Positions 7,991 through 16,174 are shown, counted from the stretch's first letter. The stretch is DNA of 23,824 bases from Spirochaetaceae bacterium (GCA_031255315.1 JAIRSS010000139.1:1-23824), one strand, 5' to 3'. Program-made: numbers and translations. The notes: generated by a model not told the origin, from the letters alone.

Positions 7991-10078
7991 ATGAGTTACA
8001 CTACGGATCGTATAAAAAATGCTGCCATAGCCGGTCATGGCGGAACCGGCAAAACAACGTTATTCGAACATCTTCTCTTTGCGGGCGGGGTGATTTCCCG
8101 GGCGGAAACCGTTGAATCGGGTAAGACCGTAAGTGATTTCAGCCCTGAAGAGATCGAGCGGAAGATTTCTATCCATACCACCCTGGCCCATGTAGAACGG
8201 AATGGCCGGAAGATCAACCTTTTTGATAGTCCCGGATCATCGGACTTTATCGGTGATGTGATCCTGAGTTTCCGGGCCGCGGAATTTGCCCTGCTGACCG
8301 TTGACGGCAGAGCGGGCGTACAGATTGAAACGGTAAAACTTTGGCGCAACCTGGAAGAACGAAAGAAACCCCGGGGCGTTTTTATCACAAAGCTGGATGA
8401 CGAGCGGGCCGATTTCAACAGAACCCTTCAGGACATCAAGGAAAAATTCAAGATAAACCCGGTGCCGTTTACCCTGCCTATGGGCGCGGGGGCGGACTAT
8501 ACGGGGGTTATTGACGTTCTGAACGGGAAGGCGTATACGGCGGGCGCCGCCGGAGAACTGGAAAAAGAGGGTCCCATCCCCGCCGAGTATCAGAATAGTG
8601 CTGACGCCGCCCGGGAGCGCCTCGTTGAGGCCGCCGCCGAAGGGGACGATTCCCTGATGGAAAAATATATAGATCAGGGTTCCCTGGACGCCGGGGAGAT
8701 GTACACGGGCCTCATCAAAGCGTTGGCGGCCCATTCCTACACGCCGGCTTTTGCGGGAGCCGCCCTGAAAAATTCAGGGCTTATCCCTTTCCTGGACTTT
8801 ATGGCCGATATAAGCCCGGCCCCCGCCTCCGCCGCGGACGTGGTGGTTGGGGCCGGCGGCGCTCAACAGGAATTCCCGGTTGATCCTGACAAGCCCCTGG
8901 CCGCTCTGGTGATCAAAACCACGTATGATCAGTTTTCCGGGAAACTTTCCTGGGTCAAAGTATTGGGCGGCAAACTCTCCGCTGAATCGGAAATTTTTAA
9001 CGTTGCGGAAAACAAGAAGGAGCGGGTAGGCAAGCTGTATGTTTGCCAGGGCAAAAAACTTGAGGAAACCCGGGAACTCAATACCGGAGATGTGGGAATC
9101 ATTGCCAAGTCCGCCACCCTCAAAACCAACGACACGATTAGCGCCGGCGGCGCGGCCGCCGTCTTCCTGCCCCTCCGTTTCCCCGAGCCGGTTCACGCGG
9201 TCGCGGTGAACGCGGTCCAGAAAAAAGACGACGACAAATTGGGAGAGGCCCTTGTCCGGGCGACTGAGGAAGACAAAACCTTCCGGTACGCCTTCAATAC
9301 AGAGACCAAAGAAACGGTTATTTCCGGCATGGGCGAGCTTCAGGTGAACATCATTCTGGATAAGATCAAGCAGAACCAGAAGGTTGAAGTAGAAACTCAT
9401 GTACCCCGGGTGGCGTACCGGGAAACCATTACCCGGAAGGCCGGGGCGGAATATACCCACAAGAAACAGACCGGGGGCCACGGGCAGTACGGCCGGGTGG
9501 TTCTGGAAATCGCTCCCCTGCCCCGGGGGGAAAACTATACGTTCATCAACGCCATATTTGGCGGGGCCATAAGCCGGGGCTACATTCCCGGCGTAGAGAA
9601 GGGGGTGCTGGAAGGAATGTCTTCCGGCATCATGGCGGGCTACTCGGTTGTGGATGTGGAAGTAAAAGTAGTGGACGGCAAAGAGCATCCGGTGGACTCA
9701 TCGGAATTGGCCTTTAAGCTGGCCGCCCGGAACGCCTTTAAGGAAGCCATGCGGCAGGCGGCTCCTTCCCTCCTGGAGCCTGTTATGAACCTCACGGTCT
9801 TTGTGGACGAGAAGTACTTAGGGGACGTGATGTCCGATCTTTCGGGGAAACGGGGCAAAATCCTGGGCCAGGACGCCATAGGCGGCGGCATAGAGGAAAT
9901 CCGCGCCCAGGTTCCCCAGGCGGAACTATTGCGCTATTCGATAGATTTACGTTCCATAACCAGCGGGACCGGTTCGTTCAGTGTAGAATTTGATCATTAT
10001 GCTCCGATTTCAGGCCGGATCGCTGAGGACGTCATCAAAGCGGCTCAAGCCTTCCGCGTTCAGGAAGCCGAGGAGTAG
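7991..10078 (+). CDS. EF-G-like translational GTPase (second, divergent EF-G)
   Basis: This 695-residue protein has all five EF-G domains. The G domain has G1 GHGGTGKTT (15-23), switch I region SPEEIERKISIHTT (51-64), G3 DSPGSSDF (79-86) and G4 TKLDDE (133-138). Domain II runs from about 297 to 395. Domain III contains ISGMGELQVNII, domain IV KKQTGGHGQYGRV, and the domain V region ends in TSGTGSFSVEFDHYAPISG. The wording VESGKTVSDFSPEEIERKIS is that of the EF-G-like group beside canonical FusA, whose role is unclear. Two GTPase positions are unusual: the catalytic His of DTPGH is Ser83, and NKxD is TKLD. It is therefore probably a slower or regulatory GTPase and not the main translocase. The start is fixed by AAGGAG at 7978-7983. 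It is monocistronic. Confidence 0.88.
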   Translation: MSYTTDRIKNAAIAGHGGTGKTTLFEHLLFAGGVISRAETVESGKTVSDFSPEEIERKISIHTTLAHVERNGRKINLFDSPGSSDFIGDVILSFRAAEFALLTVDGRAGVQIETVKLWRNLEERKKPRGVFITKLDDERADFNRTLQDIKEKFKINPVPFTLPMGAGADYTGVIDVLNGKAYTAGAAGELEKEGPIPAEYQNSADAARERLVEAAAEGDDSLMEKYIDQGSLDAGEMYTGLIKALAAHSYTPAFAGAALKNSGLIPFLDFMADISPAPASAADVVVGAGGAQQEFPVDPDKPLAALVIKTTYDQFSGKLSWVKVLGGKLSAESEIFNVAENKKERVGKLYVCQGKKLEETRELNTGDVGIIAKSATLKTNDTISAGGAAAVFLPLRFPEPVHAVAVNAVQKKDDDKLGEALVRATEEDKTFRYAFNTETKETVISGMGELQVNIILDKIKQNQKVEVETHVPRVAYRETITRKAGAEYTHKKQTGGHGQYGRVVLEIAPLPRGENYTFINAIFGGAISRGYIPGVEKGVLEGMSSGIMAGYSVVDVEVKVVDGKEHPVDSSELAFKLAARNAFKEAMRQAAPSLLEPVMNLTVFVDEKYLGDVMSDLSGKRGKILGQDAIGGGIEEIRAQVPQAELLRYSIDLRSITSGTGSFSVEFDHYAPISGRIAEDVIKAAQAFRVQEAEE

Positions 10079-10094
10079 AAAAAACCGTACCCTT

Positions 10095-10151
10095 GAGCCT
10101 GTCCCAAAGCTAATTGACGGCGCGCTAGGCGCATGGTTTTGGGACAGCCTC
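10095..10151. repeat. dispersed repeat, inverted pair of GAGGCTGTCCCAAAA
   Basis: GAGCCTGTCCCAAA (10095-10108) and the reverse-complement form TTTTGGGACAGCCTC (10137-10151) face each other across 28 bases that contain a GGCGCGCTAGGCGC self-pairing core. It can fold into one long hairpin. No T-run follows, so it is not the terminator of the preceding gene. The same unit recurs at 10241, 20102 and 23789. Confidence 0.65.
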
Positions 10152-10203
10152 CGTTTTCATGATTTGCGCAAAATTTTCTTTCACCTGTTATGATAAGGAG
10201 GCG

Positions 10204-10232
10204 CCGTCCGGGAAATCCCGGACGGATTTTTT
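10204..10232 (+). terminator. Rho-independent terminator of the EF-G-like gene
   Basis: CCGTCCGGGA and TCCCGGACGG form a perfect ten-pair stem with a two-base AA loop (10204-10225), followed by ATTTTTTA on the plus strand. It is the strongest terminator in the window, 125 bases after the stop codon. A ribosome-site-like TAAGGAGG stands immediately before it with no coding sequence behind. Confidence 0.88.
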
Positions 10233-10240
10233 AGCTGGGT

Positions 10241-10255
10241 GAGGCTGTTCCAAAA
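10241..10255. repeat. dispersed repeat, single copy of GAGGCTGTTCCAAAA
   Basis: A single GAGGCTGTTCCAAAA follows the terminator. It is identical to the first 15 bases of the hairpin at 20102 and close to the pair at 10095. No facing partner is seen before the RluA-family gene. Confidence 0.6.
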
Positions 10256-10342
10256 GGGTAAACGCGCTTGTAGGCGGGCCTGATGACGCAGCCTTTGGAG
10301 ATGAGCGCCGCCAGCCGGCGGGAACGCCGGTTTATCCCGCAG

Positions 10343-11446
10343 CTATCCCCGGGGCGGGCTCTTTTCCATCGGGCGATAATCCAAAAGACGCTCCGGCACA
10401 TCCGGGTACGCGCCAAAGATTTCCCGAATCCGTCGTGAAAAGGGGGCTGGGAGCGGGGCGCTGACGGTTCCGCCGCACAACGCTCTCTGTTCAGGAGGAA
10501 GACCCTCCTCGGGGAAGCTCAGGGAAAACGCATGAAGGAAGAGTCCGCCGCGCTGAAAACTGCCGCCATACTTCCCGTCCCCTGCCAGGGGGCGCCCGTG
10601 AAACGCGGCGTGCGACCGGATCTGATGGGTCCGCCCCGTCTCAATTTCCACGGCGACAAGCGAATAGCGGGCCTGAAACGCCAGAGGGAAGACGCGGGTC
10701 AAAGCGGGTTTGCTCTGCCGATCCATCCGGGTCCCCCTGTCCCGTTGGCCCTGTGGGTGTTCCCCAGATGCAACCCGCGTTTTCCTCCGTGGGGCGTCCC
10801 TGAACAGGGCGTCCTCCCAGGTTTCCTCCTGATCAATACAGCCGTCCACCAGAGCCAGGTAGATTTTTCGCAGCCGCCGTTCCCTCAGCAGGGCGCTGAA
10901 AGACTGGGCGCCCGCCAGGCTCGTTGAGAAAACAATAAGCCCGCTTGAAACCTGATCCAGCCGGTGGAGAGGCCCGGGCCGGAAGGAAAGGGATGGGGAC
11001 CGTTTATTCCGCAGGTAGGCCCGGACCATATCGTCAAGGCAAAGACGCGGGGGTCCGCCTTCCCGGCCCGCGCTCCGCCGGACGGGACCGTGCACCCTCA
11101 GACCGGCGGGCTTATTCACAAAGAGGAGTCCGTTTCCTTCCTGAAGTATCCACGATTTGGACAAGGGTACATCCGCCGCTGAAAAAACCGGTTCACCGAC
11201 GGCTCGGTATTTCGGCAAGCTCTTCCCTTCCCTGTCTTCGGGGGACGCCGCATCCTCCTGAACCTGTATACGGGATCCCACCATGATTCTGGCGGACGCC
11301 ATTCCGGGAACACCGTCTACCATCACCCGGCCTTTCCGCAGCAGCCGGTGTATCGAAGAAAGGGGGATATCGGGAAACGCCCGGCGTATGACGCGATCCA
11401 GGCGGCGGCCTGAATCATCCGTTCCGGCGATTACTGCTTTTTCCAT
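10343..11446 (-). CDS. RluA-family 23S rRNA pseudouridine synthase (RluC/RluD type)
   Basis: This 367-residue enzyme isomerises uridine to pseudouridine in ribosomal RNA. Residues 12-62 are an S4 RNA-binding domain (RRLDRVIRRAFPDIPLSSIHR, RKGRVMVDG). The catalytic domain contains LLFVNKPAGLRVHG (107-120), the active-site loop GPLHRLDQVSSGL with catalytic Asp164, KIYLALVDG, and the closing motif ETGRTHQIRSHAAFHGRPLAGD. All family motifs are present and in order. The domain order S4-then-synthase fits RluC or RluD; the exact target uridines cannot be told. The loop between the NKPAG motif and HRLD, and the segment around GEHPQGQRDRGTRMDRQ, are longer and more basic than usual. The ribosome site before ATG 11446 is weak. 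No terminator with a T-run is visible downstream on this strand. Confidence 0.93.
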   Translation of the reverse strand: MEKAVIAGTDDSGRRLDRVIRRAFPDIPLSSIHRLLRKGRVMVDGVPGMASARIMVGSRIQVQEDAASPEDREGKSLPKYRAVGEPVFSAADVPLSKSWILQEGNGLLFVNKPAGLRVHGPVRRSAGREGGPPRLCLDDMVRAYLRNKRSPSLSFRPGPLHRLDQVSSGLIVFSTSLAGAQSFSALLRERRLRKIYLALVDGCIDQEETWEDALFRDAPRRKTRVASGEHPQGQRDRGTRMDRQSKPALTRVFPLAFQARYSLVAVEIETGRTHQIRSHAAFHGRPLAGDGKYGGSFQRGGLFLHAFSLSFPEEGLPPEQRALCGGTVSAPLPAPFSRRIREIFGAYPDVPERLLDYRPMEKSPPRG

Positions 11447-11792
11447 CGTGACTCTTTCTCAACTCTTCTTTCAATTCCGCATTCCTCATGGGGCGATTCA
11501 TTTTAACGGTTTCAGCGGGCGAGGACAATGACGCGGTATACGCCGCCGGTAATTCCGAATTCACCCACAAGATGTACTATGGAGGGCCGGGGACGGAGGA
11601 TCCCCCGGCGGGGCGTTGCAGGCGCAGCGTTACGTCCTGCCGCGCCGCCGCCCGCGTGACGGGAGTGAACAGGAGTTTTCTTCCCGTCGAACTCACATTT
11701 CATGCCCGCTTCTTCGGAAAGCAGCCGGCCTTGCCCCGGACTGTGTTTTTCCGCCCTTGACAAATTCCCTTTACTAGAGAATTGTTAATATA
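11447..11792. other. 346-base divergent spacer, no gene identified
   Basis: GC-rich spacer between the divergent RluA-family gene and the Rnf-like operon. Open frames exist on both strands (minus 11763-11512, 83 codons from TTG; plus 11488-11760), but neither has a convincing ribosome site or a recognisable motif. The minus frame has a protein-like segment, IVHLVGEFGITGGVYRVIVL, and another minus frame has RQDVTLRLQRPAGG, so a frameshifted remnant cannot be excluded. A TTGACA stands at 11757-11762 but lacks a well-spaced -10 box. I see no repeat or RNA gene here. Confidence 0.4.
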
Positions 11793-12281
11793 ATGTCATT
11801 TGCTATAGTCGCCCGGTCGGAGTCAATAAAAGCTTTTTTTGAAAATCCGATTTTTCTGTCCTGTATGTCAAGTTGGTTTAGCGCCCAATTAATAAAGGCG
11901 GTTATCATCCTCCTTAAAGGACGCAGAAGCGGCGGCAGGGAGGTCTTGGAGACCATAGCGTGGCGTACCGGCGGCATGCCTTCAAGCCACGCTTCATTGG
12001 TGTCTTCCATGGCGACCTCCGTGGCCTTTTGGGAGGGCATTGATTCAAATTTATTCATCGTTACCATGTTTTTTGCGTTAATCATTATGCGCGACGCTAT
12101 GGGGGTGCGCCGGTCTTCGGGAATTCAAGCGAGGGTTTTGAATTTACTGGGGCGGAAGTTGGCGGAAGGCGTAAAATTTGAGTATCATCCAATAAAAGAA
12201 GTACATGGTCACGCCCCGCTTGAAGTGGTGATTGGCGCGCTTCTTGGTATTTTTATCGCTGCTGCATATGCGTATTTATAG
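11793..12281 (+). CDS. divergent PAP2 family (DUF212, YuiD-like) membrane protein
   Basis: This 162-residue membrane protein has the DUF212 hallmarks: an N-terminal helix (FFENPIFLSCMSSWFSAQLIKAV), the phosphatase-like WRTGGMPSSHASLVSSMAT (57-75, PSSH at 63-66), the RDAMGVRRSSGIQA loop, and GHAPLEVVIGALLGI near the end. The family is related to acid phosphatase/lipid phosphatase PAP2 enzymes; its substrate is not established, though a polyprenyl or phosphatidyl phosphate is often suspected. The size is typical (150-160). ATG 11793 is the only start that keeps the first helix, but it has a poor ribosome site and its ATG overlaps a TATAAT. The next gene begins eight bases after the stop, so it heads the Rnf-like operon. 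Whether it takes part in that complex or just shares transcription is unknown. Confidence 0.88.
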   Translation: MSFAIVARSESIKAFFENPIFLSCMSSWFSAQLIKAVIILLKGRRSGGREVLETIAWRTGGMPSSHASLVSSMATSVAFWEGIDSNLFIVTMFFALIIMRDAMGVRRSSGIQARVLNLLGRKLAEGVKFEYHPIKEVHGHAPLEVVIGALLGIFIAAAYAYL

Positions 12282-12289
12282 GGTGCTTC

Positions 12290-13792
12290 ATGACGTTTCA
12301 AAGGTCGGTGATTATAGCGGTATGTGTTTCCCTCGGCGCCGGTTTCCTCTCCTTTTTTCTGTTTCGTCCCGCCGGCGGCGGCGGTTCATCCGGAGGAGGG
12401 TATGCGGTGCTTTCTCTCGACCAGTCGTATTCTGATCGCGACGTTGGGGCGGCGTTAAGTTCGGCGGGAATAGAAACTTTTTTTTCTGAATCCAATCAAT
12501 GGGTGTATCTGGACGGCTTCGGGGAACTGACCCGAATTCCTCTGGACGAATACCCGGGACGATTGGAATCGTTCGATCCCCGTAATGATGGATATGCGGA
12601 AAAATTGCGTTCGTTCTTTGTCCGGGATGGAATGCGGCGTTTCTTCATTTCCCTTGACCGGGAGCGGGGGAATTCCCCCGCGCGATTTACGGACCGTTTG
12701 AGCGCCCTGTTGGGGGATACCCCGTATACGGTGGAATTCCTGGTCCAAAATCAGCCTTCTTCCCGGTATTGGATCTTATTCGCTGTTTTTGGAACGGCGG
12801 CTTTGATTTCCCTCTTTTTGTCAGGAGCGTCTCTTCTTCCTGCCCTTCTTATCCCCCTCTGTATACCCTTGACGTTCCTAGGTTCCCCGGGAATGGTCCT
12901 GACGGGGACGATTTTCGCGTTTTCCGGCAGCCTTATCCCGCCGTTGAACGAATTTCTTGCCCGCTGCCGGCGCGGAAGGTTCCCCCGGCGCTGTAAACCG
13001 TTGGGAGGCCGCCTGGAGTTTCCCGGCTTTTCCTGTATCATGCCCCTGGTGTTTGCTGCTGTTTACGGGGCGATCTTCTGTATGGGGAATATTCCGGTCT
13101 TAGCCGCGGTACCGGTTCTTTTTGCGTGTTGCTGCGTTACCGGGGCCGTTCTGTTGATCGAACCACGCTGGAATGGCCACCTGCGGTTCCATCCGGCGCC
13201 CATTAAAAAAACGGCCCCGCGTATTTCTGCGTTCTTCCGTTATTTCCAGCGGAACTATCCCCGTACCATCCTTCCTTGGGTTCCGGCGGCGATTCTTGCG
13301 CTGGTCCTGCCGTACATCCTGACTGACTCAAACGCGGCGCCGGTTACAGAAAAATGGGAGGATGTTCCGGTTCTGTATGCGGAGGATTACGAGGCTCATC
13401 TGGCTTTTCAGCGCTCTTTCTCTATGCGGATCCTGGAAGACCAGGAAAAAATCAAAATACATCCTGAATATCTTCCCTATTCTCGCTATTCTCGCTATTC
13501 TATAGGAGACGACGGCCTTATCAGAGAAGACGACAACGCCGCGGGCAAAACCGGCGTTGAGATTGTTTCTTCAGAGGGGTATGAGGAGTTTCCCTCCTTC
13601 CCTCTGACGGATCTTATGGATTTTCTGACAGGGTATACCCCGGCGGTAAATTCTTCTATCCATACTTCGGGGGATTTGATTTCTATAGCGCTCATTTTAA
13701 TCCCGGCCCTTCCTTTCCTGTTTCGTTTGGGCCGAAAAGAGCGAAAGGGAGGGGGCGCGTTGATATTTAATGATAAACGGATCGCCGCATGA
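12290..13792 (+). CDS. multi-pass membrane protein of unknown function, first in the Rnf-like cluster
   Basis: I do not recognise a family. The 500-residue product has an N-terminal helix (about 7-26), a Gly/Ser linker and an extracytoplasmic domain (about 37-157, with FFSESNQWVYLDGFGELTRI). A block of helices follows: about 161-180, 183-200, 203-217, 246-266 and 268-290. Another helix is at 328-344, a second soluble segment is at 345-458 that is acidic and tyrosine-rich, and a last helix is at 461-478 before a basic tail. The helix-domain-helix plan is loosely like a secretion or permease protein. A nine-base tandem repeat (13478-13501) encodes YSRYSRYS. Its stop overlaps the rnfC-like start by four bases (ATGA), which strongly suggests it belongs to the same complex. 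It is not the missing RnfB: there are no CxxCxxC motifs. Confidence 0.85.
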   Translation: MTFQRSVIIAVCVSLGAGFLSFFLFRPAGGGGSSGGGYAVLSLDQSYSDRDVGAALSSAGIETFFSESNQWVYLDGFGELTRIPLDEYPGRLESFDPRNDGYAEKLRSFFVRDGMRRFFISLDRERGNSPARFTDRLSALLGDTPYTVEFLVQNQPSSRYWILFAVFGTAALISLFLSGASLLPALLIPLCIPLTFLGSPGMVLTGTIFAFSGSLIPPLNEFLARCRRGRFPRRCKPLGGRLEFPGFSCIMPLVFAAVYGAIFCMGNIPVLAAVPVLFACCCVTGAVLLIEPRWNGHLRFHPAPIKKTAPRISAFFRYFQRNYPRTILPWVPAAILALVLPYILTDSNAAPVTEKWEDVPVLYAEDYEAHLAFQRSFSMRILEDQEKIKIHPEYLPYSRYSRYSIGDDGLIREDDNAAGKTGVEIVSSEGYEEFPSFPLTDLMDFLTGYTPAVNSSIHTSGDLISIALILIPALPFLFRLGRKERKGGGALIFNDKRIAA

Positions 13793-15090
13793 AAATTTAT
13801 TCTTTTCCCCGGGGAGGGATCCGGTTTGATGATCCTTCGGCTCCGTCGCGAGACGCAAGTATAACCTCCTTTCTGCCCGGTCTTTCAGTAATCCCGCTGA
13901 TTCAACATTCAGGCGGGCGGGCTTCCCCTACGGTCGCGGTGGGCGACCGGGTTCGGGAGGGAATGCTTATAGGCCGGGGTCAGGGACCGGGTTCCGCGAA
14001 CATCTACGCCACAGTCCCTGGTTTGGTGGTTAAGCTGGTTTCCTGGAAAACTTCCGAGGGATATTCTAACGACGCTTTGGTTATCCGTATGGAAGGGTCC
14101 TTTGAAAAATTGGGGAAAAAAGAACAGGCTTTTCCGTGGAAGGATCATTCCCCCGCCGAACTCAAGCGTATCATATCCGATTACGGTATAGTCGAAATGG
14201 AAATGCCCGGACGGCCGGTTTCGGAGTTGATTCCCGTTCCCGCGTCCGCTCAGGAGCCGCGTACCGTGGTGGTCCGGAGTGTGTTTGACGATCCCTGGCT
14301 GGCGGCGGATTATGTTCTTTGCAGGGAGCGGCTCAAGGCGGTGGTGGAGGGAAGCGCCATCGCCGCCCGCGCGGCCGGGGCGGCCCGCGTTGTTTTCGCC
14401 GTTTCCCACCGGGAGCAGAGTTTGAGCGCCGGATTTTTGGCGGAGGCGGAACACTGGAATATCCCCGCGTCCCTGGTTCTCGTCGGTTCCCGGTATCCTC
14501 AGCGGAACCGGCGGGAACTGGAACTTGTGCTCAGGCAGTACGAAAACAAAGAAAACGTCCCGCTTGGGTCTCTGCTCATGCTAAGTCCTTCTACCTTGGC
14601 GGCGGTTCATGACGCGGTAAAATTTAAAAAGCCCATCCTGGACCGGTATATAGCGGTCGGCGGTTCGGCAGTCAAAACCCCCCGGGTCATAAAAGCGAGG
14701 ATAGGGACGCGGTTTAGGGATATTTTCGCCGAATGCGGCGGTTTTGTGGGGACCCCGAAGCGTATAGCGGTGGGATCGCCGCTCCGGGGCCGGCTGGTGA
14801 CGGATCTGGACGAACCGGTGACCAAAACCAGCACCGCGGTTTTCGCCATTCTTAACGCCCAGTTCAGCGGGGGGCGAAGCCGTGATTGTATTAGTTGCGG
14901 AGAATGCGGAGTTGTGTGTCCCGTGGGCCTTGATCCGGAAGAACTGTACAAACGGCGCCTGATAAGCGGAAAGAAGGGCGACATAGGCAGGGCTGGAGAA
15001 TGCCACGGCTGCGGATGCTGTGAAGTAGTCTGCCCTTCCCGGTTGCCGCTGAGTACCGCCATTATCCAATACGGCATAGGGGAGAATTGA
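13789..15090 (+). CDS. rnfC: RnfC-like iron-sulfur protein with altered nucleotide site
   Basis: This 433-residue protein follows RnfC, the peripheral NADH-binding subunit of the Rnf ferredoxin:NAD oxidoreductase. It opens with the RnfC_N pattern (FPRGGIRFDD; VGDRVREGMLIG; IYATVPGLVVKLV). The C-terminus has two ferredoxin-type motifs, C367-C370-C373-C377 in CISCGECGVVCP and C405-C408-C411-C415 in CHGCGCCEVVCP, with an extra Cys410, so two 4Fe-4S clusters are expected. The glycine-rich GIVGLGGAGFPT loop of canonical RnfC reads GIVEMEMPGRPV (133-144). The NGAECEPY-L-AD motif reads RSVFDDPWLAAD. NADH and FMN binding are therefore doubtful. It overlaps the upstream gene by four bases, and the rnfD-like gene starts one base after its stop. 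The name marks homology, not proven activity. Confidence 0.85.
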   Translation: MKIYSFPRGGIRFDDPSAPSRDASITSFLPGLSVIPLIQHSGGRASPTVAVGDRVREGMLIGRGQGPGSANIYATVPGLVVKLVSWKTSEGYSNDALVIRMEGSFEKLGKKEQAFPWKDHSPAELKRIISDYGIVEMEMPGRPVSELIPVPASAQEPRTVVVRSVFDDPWLAADYVLCRERLKAVVEGSAIAARAAGAARVVFAVSHREQSLSAGFLAEAEHWNIPASLVLVGSRYPQRNRRELELVLRQYENKENVPLGSLLMLSPSTLAAVHDAVKFKKPILDRYIAVGGSAVKTPRVIKARIGTRFRDIFAECGGFVGTPKRIAVGSPLRGRLVTDLDEPVTKTSTAVFAILNAQFSGGRSRDCISCGECGVVCPVGLDPEELYKRRLISGKKGDIGRAGECHGCGCCEVVCPSRLPLSTAIIQYGIGEN

Positions 15091-15091
15091 T

Positions 15092-16174
15092 ATGATCAAC
15101 CGGGTTCCACAGGTTTTGTTGCAGCGTCCTCAGATAAATCTTGCCCGCTCCACGACGACGCGGATGGTGATAGTAAGCGTCTGCGCCGGGCTGGGAATAC
15201 TCCAATCGTCTCTGACTGATTCTTTTACCTCTCTGGGCCTTGCGTTTGCGGCGACGGCGGCGGCCCTTGTTGCGGAATTCGTGATAAACCGGATGACCGG
15301 GACCCGTACCCTGCGGGATGGGAGCGCGGTTACATCGGCCCTGGTGCTTACCCTGCTCCTGCCCAATCAAATAAACCCCCTGCTTGCCGCCCTGGGGGCT
15401 GTTTTTGCCATAGCAGTGGTCAAGCAGAGCTTCGGCGGACTGGGGGCTAACTGGCTGAATCCCGCCCTGGGGGGCTGGCTGTTTGTCCGGTTTGCCTGGC
15501 CCGGTCCGTTTGAAAAAGCCTTGATGGGAGTTTCCCACACGGGAATCCGCGTTTCCGAGGAGATTCTTACGTTTTTCGGTTCTCTTGACGGGAATATCAC
15601 GGGATTTCTGAACACTACGATCTTTGCCCTGACCGGTTCTGAATTGCCTGAAGGGTACATCAACTTTCTCTTTTCGCTGGCCCCATCTATCGTCGCGGAC
15701 CGGGGGCTTCTGGGCCTGCTGCTTGGTACCGTTATAATCGCCGCTTCCCAGATTGGCCGGGTCTGGATCGCCCCGCTTTTCCTGGGCGTTTACATCATTC
15801 TGGTCCGTTTTTTCGGCGCCTTGCCGGGTTTCATCCTAAACACGGACCTTATAAGAACCATGCCGAAGATTGCGTTATTGGAGGAAGGTTTGGGAAAAGG
15901 CGACATACTCTACGGGTTTTTCTCAGGCGGAATCATAGCGGCCGCCTTTCTTTTGGCCGTAGAACCCGCGTCGGGGACCAAAACCAGGACGGGGGCGCTT
16001 ATCGTCGCTTTCTTGGGCGGCGTTTTTACCTTCTTCTTCCAGTATCGGGGCGGCGAACCCTACGGAGCGTTTTTCGCTGTTGCCGTGCTGAATCTTCTGA
16101 CCCCGGTGATTCGGTCCATAGAGAGGAGAATCTTCCATAACTCTATTCCCAATGAGGCGGGGAGACCGCTATGA
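15092..16174 (+). CDS. rnfD: RnfD-like membrane subunit without the flavin-attachment Thr
   Basis: This 360-residue multi-pass protein is RnfD/NqrB-like. It has the N-terminal cytoplasmic segment (LLQRPQINLARSTTTRM), RDGSAVTSALVLTLLLP (75-91), and the conserved KQSFGGLGANWLNPALGGW (111-129). The C-terminal half has paired helices and EPASGTKTRTGA. Canonical RnfD carries FMN bound through a threonine in (S/T)GAT. In the corresponding place this protein reads ALTGSEL (179-185), with Glu184 where the threonine should be, and the nearby GSIGE motif reads PSIVAD. Covalent FMN is therefore unlikely. Homology and topology are clear; electron transfer is not. The last four bases overlap the next gene (ATGA). 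Confidence 0.87.
   Translation: MINRVPQVLLQRPQINLARSTTTRMVIVSVCAGLGILQSSLTDSFTSLGLAFAATAAALVAEFVINRMTGTRTLRDGSAVTSALVLTLLLPNQINPLLAALGAVFAIAVVKQSFGGLGANWLNPALGGWLFVRFAWPGPFEKALMGVSHTGIRVSEEILTFFGSLDGNITGFLNTTIFALTGSELPEGYINFLFSLAPSIVADRGLLGLLLGTVIIAASQIGRVWIAPLFLGVYIILVRFFGALPGFILNTDLIRTMPKIALLEEGLGKGDILYGFFSGGIIAAAFLLAVEPASGTKTRTGALIVAFLGGVFTFFFQYRGGEPYGAFFAVAVLNLLTPVIRSIERRIFHNSIPNEAGRPL

Noticed and set aside
8774..9688. Minus-strand frame of 304 codons opposite the EF-G-like gene
   Set aside because: The plus-strand protein is clear over the same bases; the minus product is low-complexity and motif-free.
10231..10416. Minus-strand frame of 61 codons overlapping the end of the RluA-family gene
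   Set aside because: It overlaps the repeat at 10241 and the coding end of the pseudouridine synthase, with no ribosome site; probably chance.
11512..11763. Minus-strand frame of 83 codons in the spacer before the Rnf-like operon
   Set aside because: One segment looks protein-like, but the plus strand is equally open, the start is TTG and no family is recognised; left as an unresolved spacer.
11757..11794. TTGACA (11757-11762) with TATAAT (11789-11794) as a promoter for the Rnf-like operon
   Set aside because: The spacing is 26 bases and the TATAAT overlaps the start codon, so it cannot work as a normal promoter; no better -10 box was found.
13478..13501. Nine-base tandem repeat (TATTCTCGC) as a phase-variation tract
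   Set aside because: The unit length is a multiple of three, so changes would not shift the frame, and there are under three copies.
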